Positions 31,058 to 39,682 of a DNA stretch of 44,868 bases are shown in pieces (position 1 is the stretch's first letter; the number at the start of each line of letters is the position of its first letter). Source of the DNA: JBFGCA01 sp041567315 (lineage in GTDB: Bacteria; Acidobacteriota; Thermoanaerobaculia; Multivoradales; JAHEKO01); assembly GCA_041567315.1 (NCBI GenBank), contig JBFGCA010000029.1, positions 1 to 44,868 of the forward strand, read 5' to 3'. Made by a program: the position numbers and the translations under genes. The notes below the pieces were generated by a model that saw nothing but the letters and a program-made list of their open reading frames with translations, ran no database searches and had not been told where the DNA came from.

Positions 31058-31132
31058 GGGGACAGGCAGAGAATCGGCGGGCGGTCGCTGCGGTCTGGCA
31101 CCGTCAGCCCGGCCGATTCGTGCCTGTCTCCC
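31057..31132. repeat. Long interrupted palindrome between convergent genes (REP-like)
   Basis: GGGGGACAGGCAGAGAATCG then GCGGGC on the left (31057-31082) pairs with GCCCGGCCGATTCGTGCCTG then TCTCCC on the right (31107-31132), arms of about 21-26 bp with few mismatches around a 24-nt loop. GGGACAGGCA-type palindromes are reminiscent of REP elements. It can also terminate transcription from both sides. The right arm lies inside the 3' end of the binding-protein gene and encodes its last residues. Confidence 0.6.
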
Positions 31133-32672
31133 GCCGCCAGCGCAGGTCCTTGAGGCTGTAGAACTCCGAGCTGGGGTAGTTGCGGTAGCCCTCGAGGGCG
31201 GCCGGCATCACCGCGAAGTTCACCTTGGTGAACAGGCTGATGTACGGCAGGTCGCGGGCCACGATCTCCTGCGCCTCGAGATAGAACGGCCGCCGCACCG
31301 CCGGGTCGGCGTGGCGCGCCCCCTCGTCGATCAGCCGGTCGAACTCCGGGTTGCTGTAGCGGCCGCGGTTGGCGCCGGCCGGCGGCATGCTGTCGGTGTG
31401 CAGGACAAGGTGGTAGATGTCGGGGTCGAGGATCCCGGTGCGGGTGAGGCTGAACAACTGGAAGTTGCCGCGCTTGATGTCGTCGTAGAAGGTGGCGAAC
31501 TCGTAGGAGCGGATGTCGATCCCGATCCCCGCCGCGGCCAGCATCGACTGCAGGATCTGCGCCTGGAGCACCGAGGTCTCGTCGGTCGAGGTCTTGAAGG
31601 TGACGGTGAAGCGCGGCTCCGGCCCGTCGCCGTCGGGGTCGGGATAGCCCGCCTCGTCGAGCAGCCGGCGGGCGGCCGCGGGGTCGAACGGCACCGGCTC
31701 GAGCCCGTCGTTGCGGGCCCAGTGGCCGGGGGGCATCAGGGTCTCGGTGACCACCCCCAGCCCGCGCCACAGGGTGTCGACCAGCCGCTGGCGGTCGATG
31801 GCCAGGACCATCGCCCGCCGCACCGCCGGGTCGCCGAGCAGCGGGTCCTCCATGTTGACGCCCAGGTACTGGTACTTGGCGCCCGGATCCTCGACCACCT
31901 CGAAGGCCGGGTCCTCGCGGAAGCGGGCCACCACGTCGGGCTGCAGGTCGCCGATCACCAGCTGGACGGTGCCCTTGCGCAGCTCGAGCGCCCGTACGGT
32001 GGCGTCGGGGATCTCGCGCAGCACCAGCCGGTCGGGCCCGGGCCGCCCCTGCCAGTAGTCCTCGAAGGCCGCGAACTCCAGCCGCTCGGGCCGCCGCTCG
32101 ACCAGCCGGAAGGGGCCGGTCCCCACCGGCTGCCGGTTGAACTCCTCGGGCAGGACGCCGGCCGGCACCACCCCCAGGTAGCTGGTGAGGTTCACCAGCA
32201 GCGCCCCGAACGGCTCGTTCAGCGCGAACTCGACGGTGTACGGGTCGACCGCCCGCACCTCGGCAAGCTGGAGCAGGGCGCCGCGCTTGGGGGTGGCGAC
32301 GGTGCCGTCGAGGATGCTGCCGTAGGTCCAGACGACGTCTTGCGAGGTCAGCTCGCGGCCGTCGTGGAAGCGGATGCCGCGGCGCAGGCGGAAGCGGTAG
32401 AGGGTGCTGTCGGGGGCGATCTCCCAGGATTCGGCGAGGTCGGGGAGGAGGTTGCCTTTTTCGTCCTTGGTGACCAGGCCGTTGACCATCAGCTCGAAGA
32501 CGCGGCTCGAGCCCTGGTCGGTGCCGACCCGCGGGTCGAGGTTGATGGGCGCCGACTCGATCGCTACGACGACTTCGTTGGCGGCCGGGAGTTCGGGGCC
32601 CCGGGGGCCGTCACAGGCAAGGCCGAGGGCCAGGACGGTGGCCGCTACCAGGGGTTGTAGATGCTTCGTCAT
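31104..32672 (-). CDS. ABC-type peptide/oligopeptide substrate-binding lipoprotein
   Basis: A 522-residue extracytoplasmic SBP_bac_5 protein. The signal MTKHLQPLVAATVLALGLAC, with a lipobox-like GLAC at Cys20, suggests a lipoprotein. Family features: ESAPINLDPRVGTDQGSSRV, LLPDLAESWEIAPDSTLYRF, FRLRRGIRFHDGRELTSQDV, PVGTGPFRLVERRPERLEFA, LGVNMEDPLLGDPAVRRAMV, AIDRQRLVDTLWRG and ARRLLDEAGYPDPDGDGPEP. No permease or ATPase genes are in the window, so it is an orphan binding protein. ATG 32672 starts the signal peptide; the open frame upstream runs into the dispersed repeat. Its C-terminal residues (ETGTNRPG) are encoded by the REP-like palindrome. Confidence 0.88.
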   Translation of the reverse strand: MTKHLQPLVAATVLALGLACDGPRGPELPAANEVVVAIESAPINLDPRVGTDQGSSRVFELMVNGLVTKDEKGNLLPDLAESWEIAPDSTLYRFRLRRGIRFHDGRELTSQDVVWTYGSILDGTVATPKRGALLQLAEVRAVDPYTVEFALNEPFGALLVNLTSYLGVVPAGVLPEEFNRQPVGTGPFRLVERRPERLEFAAFEDYWQGRPGPDRLVLREIPDATVRALELRKGTVQLVIGDLQPDVVARFREDPAFEVVEDPGAKYQYLGVNMEDPLLGDPAVRRAMVLAIDRQRLVDTLWRGLGVVTETLMPPGHWARNDGLEPVPFDPAAARRLLDEAGYPDPDGDGPEPRFTVTFKTSTDETSVLQAQILQSMLAAAGIGIDIRSYEFATFYDDIKRGNFQLFSLTRTGILDPDIYHLVLHTDSMPPAGANRGRYSNPEFDRLIDEGARHADPAVRRPFYLEAQEIVARDLPYISLFTKVNFAVMPAALEGYRNYPSSEFYSLKDLRWRRETGTNRPG

Positions 32673-32732
32673 GAGCCGCAGGATCGTAGCGCAGGGCCCC
32701 CGCCCACGGCCGCCCGGGGGACGGGGGTTTCC

Positions 32733-32810
32733 CTGCGCTCCACTCCCCCTCCCTGGCCAACACGTTCCGCTCCGGGAACCCCCCGTCCTGGGGGCGGCCT
32801 CCCGCCCCCC
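32733..32810. repeat. Dispersed intergenic repeat, diverged copy 3
   Basis: CTCCACTCCCCCTCCCTGGC then CAACACGTTCCGC matches copies 1 and 2 (11252, 16212), in the same orientation. After that the sequence differs but keeps a GC hairpin (CCCCC-gtcct-GGGGG) where the others have CGCCC/GGGCG. It fills most of the 239-bp gap between the divergent binding-protein and EnvC-like genes. Confidence 0.65.
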
Positions 32811-32911
32811 AGTCGCCCCCGGGGGCACACGAGCGGTCGCGCGGCGCGGTGTCCAGCCGTGCGGGAGTCGCCGGGGTAGCATCGTGCCGCCAACCTTCCG
32901 CCGACGGCTTG

Positions 32912-34042
32912 ATGCGAAACCCGCCGTTCCGTTTCGTACCCTGGTCCCTCGTTTTTCTCGTGGCCCTTGGTGTCCCGGTCGCCGTCTCGGGGCAGGCGAG
33001 CGACCGGGAGGCGGAGCTGGAGGCGCTGAGGGACGAGATCCTGGGGCTGAGGAGCCGGCTGGCGCGGGTGCGGTCGGAGTCGGCGGGTGTGAGGGGGAAG
33101 CTGACCGAGACCCGGGTCGCCCTGGAGCTGCAGGAGAAGCGGGTGGAGGAGGCGCGGGCGGCGCGGGCGCTGGCGGAGGAACAGCTTTCGGTGCTGGAGG
33201 CGGAGACCGCCAGCCTGGCTACGCGGCTCGACGAGCTGCGGACCAAGCTGCGGCGGCGGTTGACCGACCTCTATCGGCTGGGGCGGCAGGGGTACCTCAG
33301 GCTCATCCTATCGATCCGGGCGGAGCGTCACCTGCTGCCGGGCATCCGGCAGATCCGGTATCTCGCGCGGCGGGACCACGGGCTGCTCGAGACCTATCTC
33401 GACACCCGGGCGCGGCTGAGCGTGCGGCGCGAGGAGGTCGAGGAGCGGCGCCGGGAGGTCGGCGCGTGGCTGGGGCGGGAGGCCGAGCGCCTCGAGGAGC
33501 TGAGCCGCCTGCAGCGCCGCCAGCGCAGCCTGCTCGCCGGGCTGGAGAGCGAGCGGCGCGAGCTGGCGTCGCGCACCGCGCGGCTGGCCGACAAGGAGCG
33601 CAAGCTCACCAACCTGATCGACTTCCTCTACGGCCGCTCCACCGCGCCGCTGCGGGGGACCCCGATCCAGACCTTCCGGGGGGCGCTCGACTGGCCGGCC
33701 CCGGGGCGGGTGGCGAAGGGCTTCGGGCCGCGGGCGGACCCGCGCTACGGGACCATGGTGCCGCACAACGGTCTCGAGCTGGCGACCGCGGCCGGCGAGC
33801 CGGTGCGCGCGATCTTCCCCGGGCGGGTTTTGTTCGCGGCGCCGTTCGAGGGCTATGGGCTGACCGTCGTGGTGCTCCATCCAGGGCGGGTGTTCACGCT
33901 CTATGCGGGCCTGCGCAGCCTCCAGGTGGCGCAGGACGCTGTGCTATCTTTGGGCGACCCGGTGGGGGCCAGCGGCGGCACGCTCTACTTCGAGGTCCGC
34001 GTCGAAAACCGGCCGGTGGACCCCCGCGATTGGTTGCGCTGA
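32912..34042 (+). CDS. envC: EnvC-like murein hydrolase activator (degenerate LytM)
   Basis: A 376-residue secreted protein. Signal peptide (RFVPWSLVFLVALGVPVAVSG), a long coiled coil (residues about 25-215, e.g. ASDREAELEALRDEILGLRS), then a LytM/M23 domain starting near GALDWPAPGRVAKGFGPRAD. Zinc-binding positions are lost: HxxxD reads HNGLE, the YAH position reads YAGL, and HFE reads YFEVR. This is the EnvC pattern, in which LytM lacks catalysis and activates amidases during cell separation. It is followed two nt later by the S41-like gene and then a YibQ-like gene, the conserved envC-ctp-yibQ order. ATG 32912 is chosen for the signal peptide. Confidence 0.88.
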   Translation: MRNPPFRFVPWSLVFLVALGVPVAVSGQASDREAELEALRDEILGLRSRLARVRSESAGVRGKLTETRVALELQEKRVEEARAARALAEEQLSVLEAETASLATRLDELRTKLRRRLTDLYRLGRQGYLRLILSIRAERHLLPGIRQIRYLARRDHGLLETYLDTRARLSVRREEVEERRREVGAWLGREAERLEELSRLQRRQRSLLAGLESERRELASRTARLADKERKLTNLIDFLYGRSTAPLRGTPIQTFRGALDWPAPGRVAKGFGPRADPRYGTMVPHNGLELATAAGEPVRAIFPGRVLFAAPFEGYGLTVVVLHPGRVFTLYAGLRSLQVAQDAVLSLGDPVGASGGTLYFEVRVENRPVDPRDWLR

Positions 34043-34043
34043 G

Positions 34044-35213
34044 ATGACCCGCGGCCGTTTCATCTTCTTCCTGGTGTCGGTGGTCTGTCTGCTGCCGGTG
34101 GCGACCGGCAGCCTGTCGAGCGCGGTCGGCGACCGCTCGGACCTCGAGGACTCGCTGACCAAGCAGCTCTCGGTCTTCACCGAGGTGCTGTCGCTGGTCC
34201 GCCGCGCCTACGTCGAGGAGGCGCCGATCGACGCCCTGCTGGCCGGCGCCCTGGACGGCACCACCGACGCGCTCGATCCGCTCTCGACCTTCGTACCGCC
34301 GGGCCAGGTCGAGGCCTTCGAGACGGTGCGCCGGGTGGGCGGCAGCCGCAGCGGCCTGACGGTGGCCAAGGACCGCGGGGTGGCCTTCGTGGTGGCGGTC
34401 GAGGAGGAGAGCCCGGCGGCGCTGCTCCAGATCCGGCGCGGCGACATCCTGGCCCGCATCGCCCAGCGCTCGACCCGCGCCATGCCGCTTTGGCAGCTCC
34501 AGAAGATGCTGGCCGGCGAGCCGGGCACCGAGCTGGAGCTGGAGCTGCTGCGGGCCGGCCAGACCCGGCTGGTGACGCTGCGGCTCGAGGAGTTCCCGGT
34601 GGCCGCGCCATCGATCGAGGAGCGGCGCGGGGTGGCGGTGCTGCGAGTGCGCCGGCTCGGCCCCGGGGCGGTCGACGAGGTGCGGAGCCTGCTGGCCGAG
34701 CTGGCGGGCGACGACCGCGACAAGCTGGTGCTCGATCTTCGCGGGCTGGCCGGGGGCGAGGGCGAGACCGCCTACGCGCTGGCCGGTCTGTTCGCGCGCG
34801 GCGAGCTGGGCAGCATGACCGGCGGTGCGGTGACCTACGCCGGCACCGCCGAGCCGGTGTGGACCGGCGAGCTGGTGGTGCTGGTCGACAGCGGCAGCCA
34901 GGGACCGGCCGAGGTGCTGGCCACCGTGCTGCGCCAGCGGGCCGGGGCCCGGCTGGTGGGGGAGCGCACCTTCGGTCTGGCCGGACGCCAGCGGCTGGTG
35001 CAGCTGTCGAACGGCGCCGGGCTGCTGCTGACCGAGGCGTTCTACACCGGGCCCGACGGCGCCCCGATCGACGAATCGCTGGAGCCCGACCTGCTGGTCA
35101 CCGAGCGCACCCGGGGCTTCGGCGAGCGGGAGCTGTCCCTCGACGAGCTGATCCTCGAGCGCGGCGTCGAGCTGCTGCTGACCGAAGAGCCGGCCGCCGA
35201 GCAGGTGGCCTAG
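34044..35213 (+). CDS. S41 (C-terminal processing) family protein, probable pseudo-protease
   Basis: A 389-residue periplasmic protein: signal/anchor (FIFFLVSVVCLLPVATGSLS), N-terminal helical part, a PDZ domain (VVAVEEESPAALLQIRRGDI, LARIAQRST), and an S41 domain. The catalytic region reads LVDSGSQGPAEVLATVLRQR then LVGERTFGLAGRQRLVQL. In active CtpA/Prc the first motif is GSASASE and the second TFGKG; here the nucleophile Ser position is Gly and the general-base Lys position is Leu. The fold looks intact but the Ser-Lys dyad is gone. Being cotranslated with EnvC, it may serve as a scaffold or regulator of amidase activation. Confidence 0.85.
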   Translation: MTRGRFIFFLVSVVCLLPVATGSLSSAVGDRSDLEDSLTKQLSVFTEVLSLVRRAYVEEAPIDALLAGALDGTTDALDPLSTFVPPGQVEAFETVRRVGGSRSGLTVAKDRGVAFVVAVEEESPAALLQIRRGDILARIAQRSTRAMPLWQLQKMLAGEPGTELELELLRAGQTRLVTLRLEEFPVAAPSIEERRGVAVLRVRRLGPGAVDEVRSLLAELAGDDRDKLVLDLRGLAGGEGETAYALAGLFARGELGSMTGGAVTYAGTAEPVWTGELVVLVDSGSQGPAEVLATVLRQRAGARLVGERTFGLAGRQRLVQLSNGAGLLLTEAFYTGPDGAPIDESLEPDLLVTERTRGFGERELSLDELILERGVELLLTEEPAAEQVA

Positions 35214-35340
35214 ACAGGCCACTGGCCACTGCCCGGCCGGTCCCGAAGCGCCGGCTCGACCAGGCCACCAGAGCGACCGGTCTCTCGGGACGGTGAGAAG
35301 CCCAGGCTAGCCCTTTGGCGCCCCAGGTTCCCTCCGGCCG

Positions 35341-36309
35341 ATGCCCCGCCCATCGCGCATCCGCTACCGGCCCCGGCCGCCAGGCCGGTCCGGCGCGCGG
35401 TCCCGCAGCCGGCGGGCGCGGCTCTACGGTTGGCTCGCGGCCGCGGCGGTGGGCTTCGCTGTGGGTCTCTTCGTCGGGCTGCGGCTGGGGCCCGCCGGGG
35501 CGCCACCAGGCGAGCCTCGCGTGGCCGACTCTTCCTCACCTGGGGCCGTCCCGCCTGGAAAGGCGCCGCGCGAGTCGCGGGCGGTAGGCGCTGACGCGGC
35601 CCCGCCGCCCGTCGCCTACCCGCCCGCGAACGGGGCCCGGGTGGCCCTGGTGATCGACGACCTGGGTCGCAGCGTCGAGGCCGTCGACCGCCTGGCCGGT
35701 CTGGGGGTGCCGGTGGCCGGTGCGGTGCTGCCCTTCGAGCCGCAGAGCACCGCGGTGGCGCGGCGGCTGGCGTCGGCCGGCGTCGAGGTGCTGTGCCACC
35801 TGCCGATGGAGGGGCAGCAGGGCGCCGATCCCGGCCCCGGCGCGCTGACCCTCGAGATGGGTCGGCGGCGGCTCGCGCGCGCCACCCGCGAGGCGCTGAC
35901 CGAGGTGCCCGGCGCGGTCGGGGTCAACAACCACATGGGCTCGGCGCTGTCGGCCTCGTCCGAGGGCATGCGGGCGATCCTCGAGGTGGTGGCCGAAGAG
36001 GGCCTCTTCTATCTGGACTCGCGGACCGGGGCCGACAGCGTCGGCTACCGGCTGGCGCTCGAGCTGGGCATCCCGGCCGCCGAGCGGCAGGTCTTCCTGG
36101 ACGTCGAGCGCCGCCCCGAGGCGGTGCGCGCCCAGTTCGCCGAGCTGCTCACCGCCGCCCGCGAGCGCGGCGCAGCCATCGCCATCGGCCACCCCGACCC
36201 CACCACCCTCGGCGTCCTCGCGGAGGAGCTCCCCCGCGCCCTGGCCGCCGGCTACGAGTTCGTCCCCGTCAGCTTCCTCCTCGACCGCGCAGGTGTCTTG
36301 CCGCGCTAA
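35341..36309 (+). CDS. YibQ-like divergent polysaccharide deacetylase
   Basis: A 322-residue protein. After a basic N-terminus and one transmembrane helix (WLAAAAVGFAVGLFVGLRLG, about residues 37-56) and a Pro-rich linker comes the divergent polysaccharide deacetylase (DUF610) domain: RVALVIDDLGRSVEAVDRLA, VPVAGAVLPFEPQSTAVARR, VLCHLPMEGQQG, GVNNHMGSALSASSEGM, FYLDSRTGADSV and IAIGHPDPTTLGVL. It is an envelope protein, usually encoded with EnvC and Ctp. Substrate unknown. The 127 bp upstream hold no clear gene. Confidence 0.85.
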   Translation: MPRPSRIRYRPRPPGRSGARSRSRRARLYGWLAAAAVGFAVGLFVGLRLGPAGAPPGEPRVADSSSPGAVPPGKAPRESRAVGADAAPPPVAYPPANGARVALVIDDLGRSVEAVDRLAGLGVPVAGAVLPFEPQSTAVARRLASAGVEVLCHLPMEGQQGADPGPGALTLEMGRRRLARATREALTEVPGAVGVNNHMGSALSASSEGMRAILEVVAEEGLFYLDSRTGADSVGYRLALELGIPAAERQVFLDVERRPEAVRAQFAELLTAARERGAAIAIGHPDPTTLGVLAEELPRALAAGYEFVPVSFLLDRAGVLPR

Positions 36310-36376
36310 GGGGGCCGTGCACCAAGCTGCTAGAGTCCCGGGCCGCCGCCGGCCCGTCCGGTGCCGGCATCCCCTC

Positions 36377-38197
36377 ATGACGTACATCCTGGGAATCTCG
36401 GCCTTCTATCACGACTCCGCCGCTTGTCTGGTGGCGGACGGCCGCATCGTCGCCGCCGCCCAGGAGGAGCGCTTCACCCGCAAGAAGCACGACCACCGGT
36501 TCCCGACCCAGGCGGTCGAGTACTGCTTGCGCGAGGCGGGGATCACGCCTGACGGTCTGGACCACGTCGCCTTCTACGACAAGCCCTGGCTCAAGTTCGA
36601 GCGCCTGCTCGAGACCTACCTGACCTTTGCCCCGGCCGGGCTGCCCTCGTTTCTCAAGGCGATGCCGCTGTGGGTCAAGCAGAAGCTGTGGATGGGCGAG
36701 CTGATCCAGAAGGAGGTCGGCTACGAGGGCGACCTCTACTACCCCGAGCACCACCAGTCGCACGCCGCCTCCGCCTTCTACCCCTCGCCTTTCGAGCGCG
36801 CCGCGGTGCTCACCATCGACGGCGTCGGCGAGTGGGCCACCGCCTCGTGGGGCAGCGGCCGTGGCCACCAGCTCGAGCTCGCGTGCGAGCTGCGCTTCCC
36901 GCACAGTCTCGGCCTGCTCTACTCGGCCTTCACCTACTACACGGGCTTCAAGGTCAACTCCGGCGAGTACAAGGTGATGGGTCTGGCGCCCTACGGCGAG
37001 CCCAGGTACGTCGACGACATTCTCGAGCACCTGATGGACCTGCGCGAGGACGGCTCCTTCCAGCTCGACATGCGCTACTTCAACTACTGCCAGGGGCTGA
37101 CCATGACCTCGGAGCGGTTCCACCGGCTGTTCGGCGGGCCGCCCCGCAAGCCGGAGTCGAAGCTCACCCAGAAGGAGATGGACCTCGCCCGCTCGGTCCA
37201 GGACGTCACCGAAGAGGTGATGCTGCGCATGGCCCGCCACGTGCGGCGCGAGACCGGCGAGCGCGACCTCTGTCTGGCCGGCGGCTGCGCGCTCAACTGC
37301 GTGGCCAACGGCAAGATCCTGCGCGAGGGGATCTTCGACCGCATCTGGATCCAGCCGGCGGCGGGCGACGCCGGCGGCGCCCTGGGGGCGGCGCTGTTCG
37401 TCTGGCACCAGGTGCTGGGCAACCAGCGCCGCGCCGACGGCCGGCGCGACGCGCAGTTCGGTTCCTATCTGGGGCCGGCCTTCCGCACCGAGCAGATCGA
37501 GGCCTGGCTGCGCGAGCAGGGATACGTCTACCACCGCCACGAGGACGGCGAGGTGCCGCGTCTGGTGGCCGACCTGATCGCCGGCGAGAAGGTGGTGGGC
37601 TGGTTCTCGGGCCGCATGGAGTTCGGGCCCCGGGCGCTGGGAGCGCGCAGCATCCTGGGCGACGCCCGCAGTCCCAAGATGCAGTCGGTGATGAACCTCA
37701 AGATCAAGTACCGGGAGTCGTTCCGCCCGTTTGCTCCCACCTGTCTGGTGGAGGACGTCTCCGAGCTGTTCGAGCTCGACCGCGAGTCGCCCTACATGCT
37801 GCTGGTGGCGCCGGTCCGCAGGGAGCGCCGCCGCGAGATGAGCGACGAGGAGCGCGGCCGCTTCGGCATCGCCAGGCTCAACGTGCCGCGCTCCGACATC
37901 CCGGCGGTGACCCACGTCGACTACTCGGCGCGGGTGCAGACCGTGGACCGCGAGGTCCACCCGGACTACTACGACCTGATCCGCGCCTTCAAGGACAAGA
38001 CCGGCTACGGGGTGGTAGTCAACACCTCGTTCAACGTCCGCGGCGAGCCCATCGTCTGCACCCCCGAGGACGCCTACCTCTGCTTCATGCGCACCGAGAT
38101 GGACGTGCTGGTGCTCGAGCAGTGCGTGCTCTACAAGGAGGAGCAGCCGGAGCTCGAGGGCGACGAGGACTGGCGGGAGCTCTATGAGCTGGACTGA
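36377..38197 (+). CDS. NodU/CmcH-family carbamoyltransferase
   Basis: A 606-residue enzyme that transfers a carbamoyl group from carbamoyl phosphate, via carbamoyl-adenylate, to a hydroxyl or similar acceptor. N-terminal Kae1-like domain: ILGISAFYHDSAACLVADGR, EERFTRKKHDHRFPTQAVEY, HHQSHAASAFYPSPFERAAV, YKVMGLAPYGEP, LAGGCALNCVANGKIL and PAAGDAGGALGAAL. C-terminal domain: FSGRMEFGPRALGARSILGD, SFRPFAPTCL, and GYGVVVNTSFNVRGEPIVCT. All conserved regions are present. TAGAGT at 36331-36336 is a candidate -10. It overlaps the SxtJ-like gene by 14 nt. Acceptor unknown. Confidence 0.93.
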   Translation: MTYILGISAFYHDSAACLVADGRIVAAAQEERFTRKKHDHRFPTQAVEYCLREAGITPDGLDHVAFYDKPWLKFERLLETYLTFAPAGLPSFLKAMPLWVKQKLWMGELIQKEVGYEGDLYYPEHHQSHAASAFYPSPFERAAVLTIDGVGEWATASWGSGRGHQLELACELRFPHSLGLLYSAFTYYTGFKVNSGEYKVMGLAPYGEPRYVDDILEHLMDLREDGSFQLDMRYFNYCQGLTMTSERFHRLFGGPPRKPESKLTQKEMDLARSVQDVTEEVMLRMARHVRRETGERDLCLAGGCALNCVANGKILREGIFDRIWIQPAAGDAGGALGAALFVWHQVLGNQRRADGRRDAQFGSYLGPAFRTEQIEAWLREQGYVYHRHEDGEVPRLVADLIAGEKVVGWFSGRMEFGPRALGARSILGDARSPKMQSVMNLKIKYRESFRPFAPTCLVEDVSELFELDRESPYMLLVAPVRRERRREMSDEERGRFGIARLNVPRSDIPAVTHVDYSARVQTVDREVHPDYYDLIRAFKDKTGYGVVVNTSFNVRGEPIVCTPEDAYLCFMRTEMDVLVLEQCVLYKEEQPELEGDEDWRELYELD

Positions 38198-38585
38198 GGA
38201 GCAGACGGTGCCGCGTTTGCGCCGCTTCGGGCTGGCCTTCGGGACCGCCTTCACCCTGCTGGGGAGCCTGCTGCTGTGGCGCGGCAAGCAGGCGGGTCCC
38301 TGGGTGCTGGGGGTGGCCGCCCTGGTGCTGGTCGCGGCGGTGGTCTACCCGCGGCTGCTGGGACCGCTCGAAGCGCTCCTCGCGCGGATCTTCCGGCTGG
38401 TGACCGCCACCGTCACCTACCTGGTGTTGACCGTCGCCTTCTTCCTGGTGGTCACCCCGCTGGGATGGCTGCTGCGGCTGCTGAACAAGGATCTGCTGGC
38501 CTTGAAGCCCGCCCCCGAGAAGCCCAGCTTCTGGGTGCCGATGGAGCCCGACGGCCCCGCCACCCGGCCCGACAAGCCGTACTGA
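38184..38585 (+). CDS. SxtJ-family small membrane protein
   Basis: A 133-residue protein with three hydrophobic segments (FGTAFTLLGSLLLW, GPWVLGVAALVLVAAVVYP, ATVTYLVLTVAFFLVVTPLG). The last is followed by WLLRLLNKDLLALKP and FWVPMEP, the hallmark of SxtJ proteins found beside NodU-type carbamoyltransferases. Function unknown, probably a membrane partner for the carbamoyltransferase. It starts inside the carbamoyltransferase gene, so they are cotranslated. Confidence 0.85.
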   Translation: MSWTEEQTVPRLRRFGLAFGTAFTLLGSLLLWRGKQAGPWVLGVAALVLVAAVVYPRLLGPLEALLARIFRLVTATVTYLVLTVAFFLVVTPLGWLLRLLNKDLLALKPAPEKPSFWVPMEPDGPATRPDKPY

Positions 38586-38609
38586 TTGCCCGTCCCGGGC
38601 GGCGGTAGC

Positions 38610-39602
38610 TCAGCCCACGGCCCACAGCCGGCGCCAGCGGGCGTCGAGCCGGTGGAGGCCCTCCTTGCGGGCGATCGCGGTCGCTTCGCGGACCTCCTCG
38701 GAGCGGACCCTCCGGTTGACGTCCTCGTACTGGGCGGGCCGGCGCAGCACCTGGCCGGCGGGGGCGTACTGGTCCATGACGTTGACGTAGGTGTCGGCCG
38801 ACAGCTCGCGGGCCAGGAAGCGCATCACCTCGCGGGTGCCGGCCAGCCCGCCGGGCATCACCAGATGGCGGACCAGCAGGCCGCGCAGCGCCAGGCCGTC
38901 CTCGTCGAAGCGCAGCTCGCCCACCTGGCGGTGCATCTCGCGGATCGCCCGCCGCGCGTGGGCCGGGTACTCGTCGGCCAGCACCAGCCGTTTGGCGACG
39001 GCGGCGTCGGCGAACTTGAAGTCGGGCATGTAGACGTCGACGACGCCGTCCATCAGGGCCAGCGAGTGGAGCGAGTCGTAGGCGCTGGTGTTGTAGACCA
39101 GGGGCAGGCGCAGCCCGCCGCGCACCGCCTCCAGCACCGCCTCGAGGACCTGGGGCACGACGTGCTCGGGGGTCACGAAGTTGATGTTGTGGCAGCCCTG
39201 CTCCTGGAGCCCCAGCATCACCGCCGCCAGCTCGCGCGGCCCCAGCTCCTCACCGCCGCCCTGCCACGAGATGTCGAAGTTCTGGCAGAAGACGCAGCGC
39301 AGGTTGCAGTGCGAGAAGAAGATGGTGCCGGAGCCGCGCCAGCCGCGCAGGCAGTCCTCCTCGCCGAAGTGAGGGAAGGCGCTGGCCACCCGCGCGTAGC
39401 GGCCGGTCTTGCAGACCGCCCGCTGGTCGGCCAGCCGGTCGACGTCGCAGTCGCGCGGGCAGACCCGGCACGAGCGCAGCGCCTCGAGGCCCTCTTCGAC
39501 CTTGGCTTCGAGCGCCCCGGAGGCGTAGGTCTCCAGGTAGGCGGGCCGGAAGTCGGCGCGGCGCCCGGCGTACGGCTCGAAGGCGGCCGGCAGGGAGGCC
39601 AT
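38610..39602 (-). CDS. PflX-like radical SAM protein
   Basis: A 330-residue radical S-adenosylmethionine protein. The cluster motif CxxxCxxC is in FFSHCNLRCVFCQNFDISWQ. A second Cys group near the N-terminus (SCRVCPRDCDVDRLADQRAV-C) may bind another Fe-S cluster. Other segments: NINFVTPEHVVPQVLEAVLE, LPLVYNTSAYDSLHSLALMD, GVVDVYMPDFKFAD and LVRHLVMPGGLAGTREVMRF. It belongs to the pyruvate-formate-lyase-activase-like COG1313 group; substrate unknown. It lies on the opposite strand between the SxtJ and DUF5989 genes, with GCCCG-tcc-CGGGC as a small convergent hairpin at about 38588-38600. Confidence 0.88.
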   Translation of the reverse strand: MASLPAAFEPYAGRRADFRPAYLETYASGALEAKVEEGLEALRSCRVCPRDCDVDRLADQRAVCKTGRYARVASAFPHFGEEDCLRGWRGSGTIFFSHCNLRCVFCQNFDISWQGGGEELGPRELAAVMLGLQEQGCHNINFVTPEHVVPQVLEAVLEAVRGGLRLPLVYNTSAYDSLHSLALMDGVVDVYMPDFKFADAAVAKRLVLADEYPAHARRAIREMHRQVGELRFDEDGLALRGLLVRHLVMPGGLAGTREVMRFLARELSADTYVNVMDQYAPAGQVLRRPAQYEDVNRRVRSEEVREATAIARKEGLHRLDARWRRLWAVG

Positions 39603-39649
39603 GCCCCCTCAGCCTATCCTCAAACGTTCCAGCGGGTGCCGGCCGCTGG

Positions 39650-39655
39650 TATACT
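39650..39655 (+). promoter_or_regulatory. Candidate -10 box of the DUF5989 gene
   Basis: TATACT, 27 nt before the ATG at 39683 and within the short divergent gap to the radical SAM gene. No convincing -35 sequence. Confidence 0.45.
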
Positions 39656-39682
39656 GCCGCCCGCCCGACGGGGGACCTGCCG

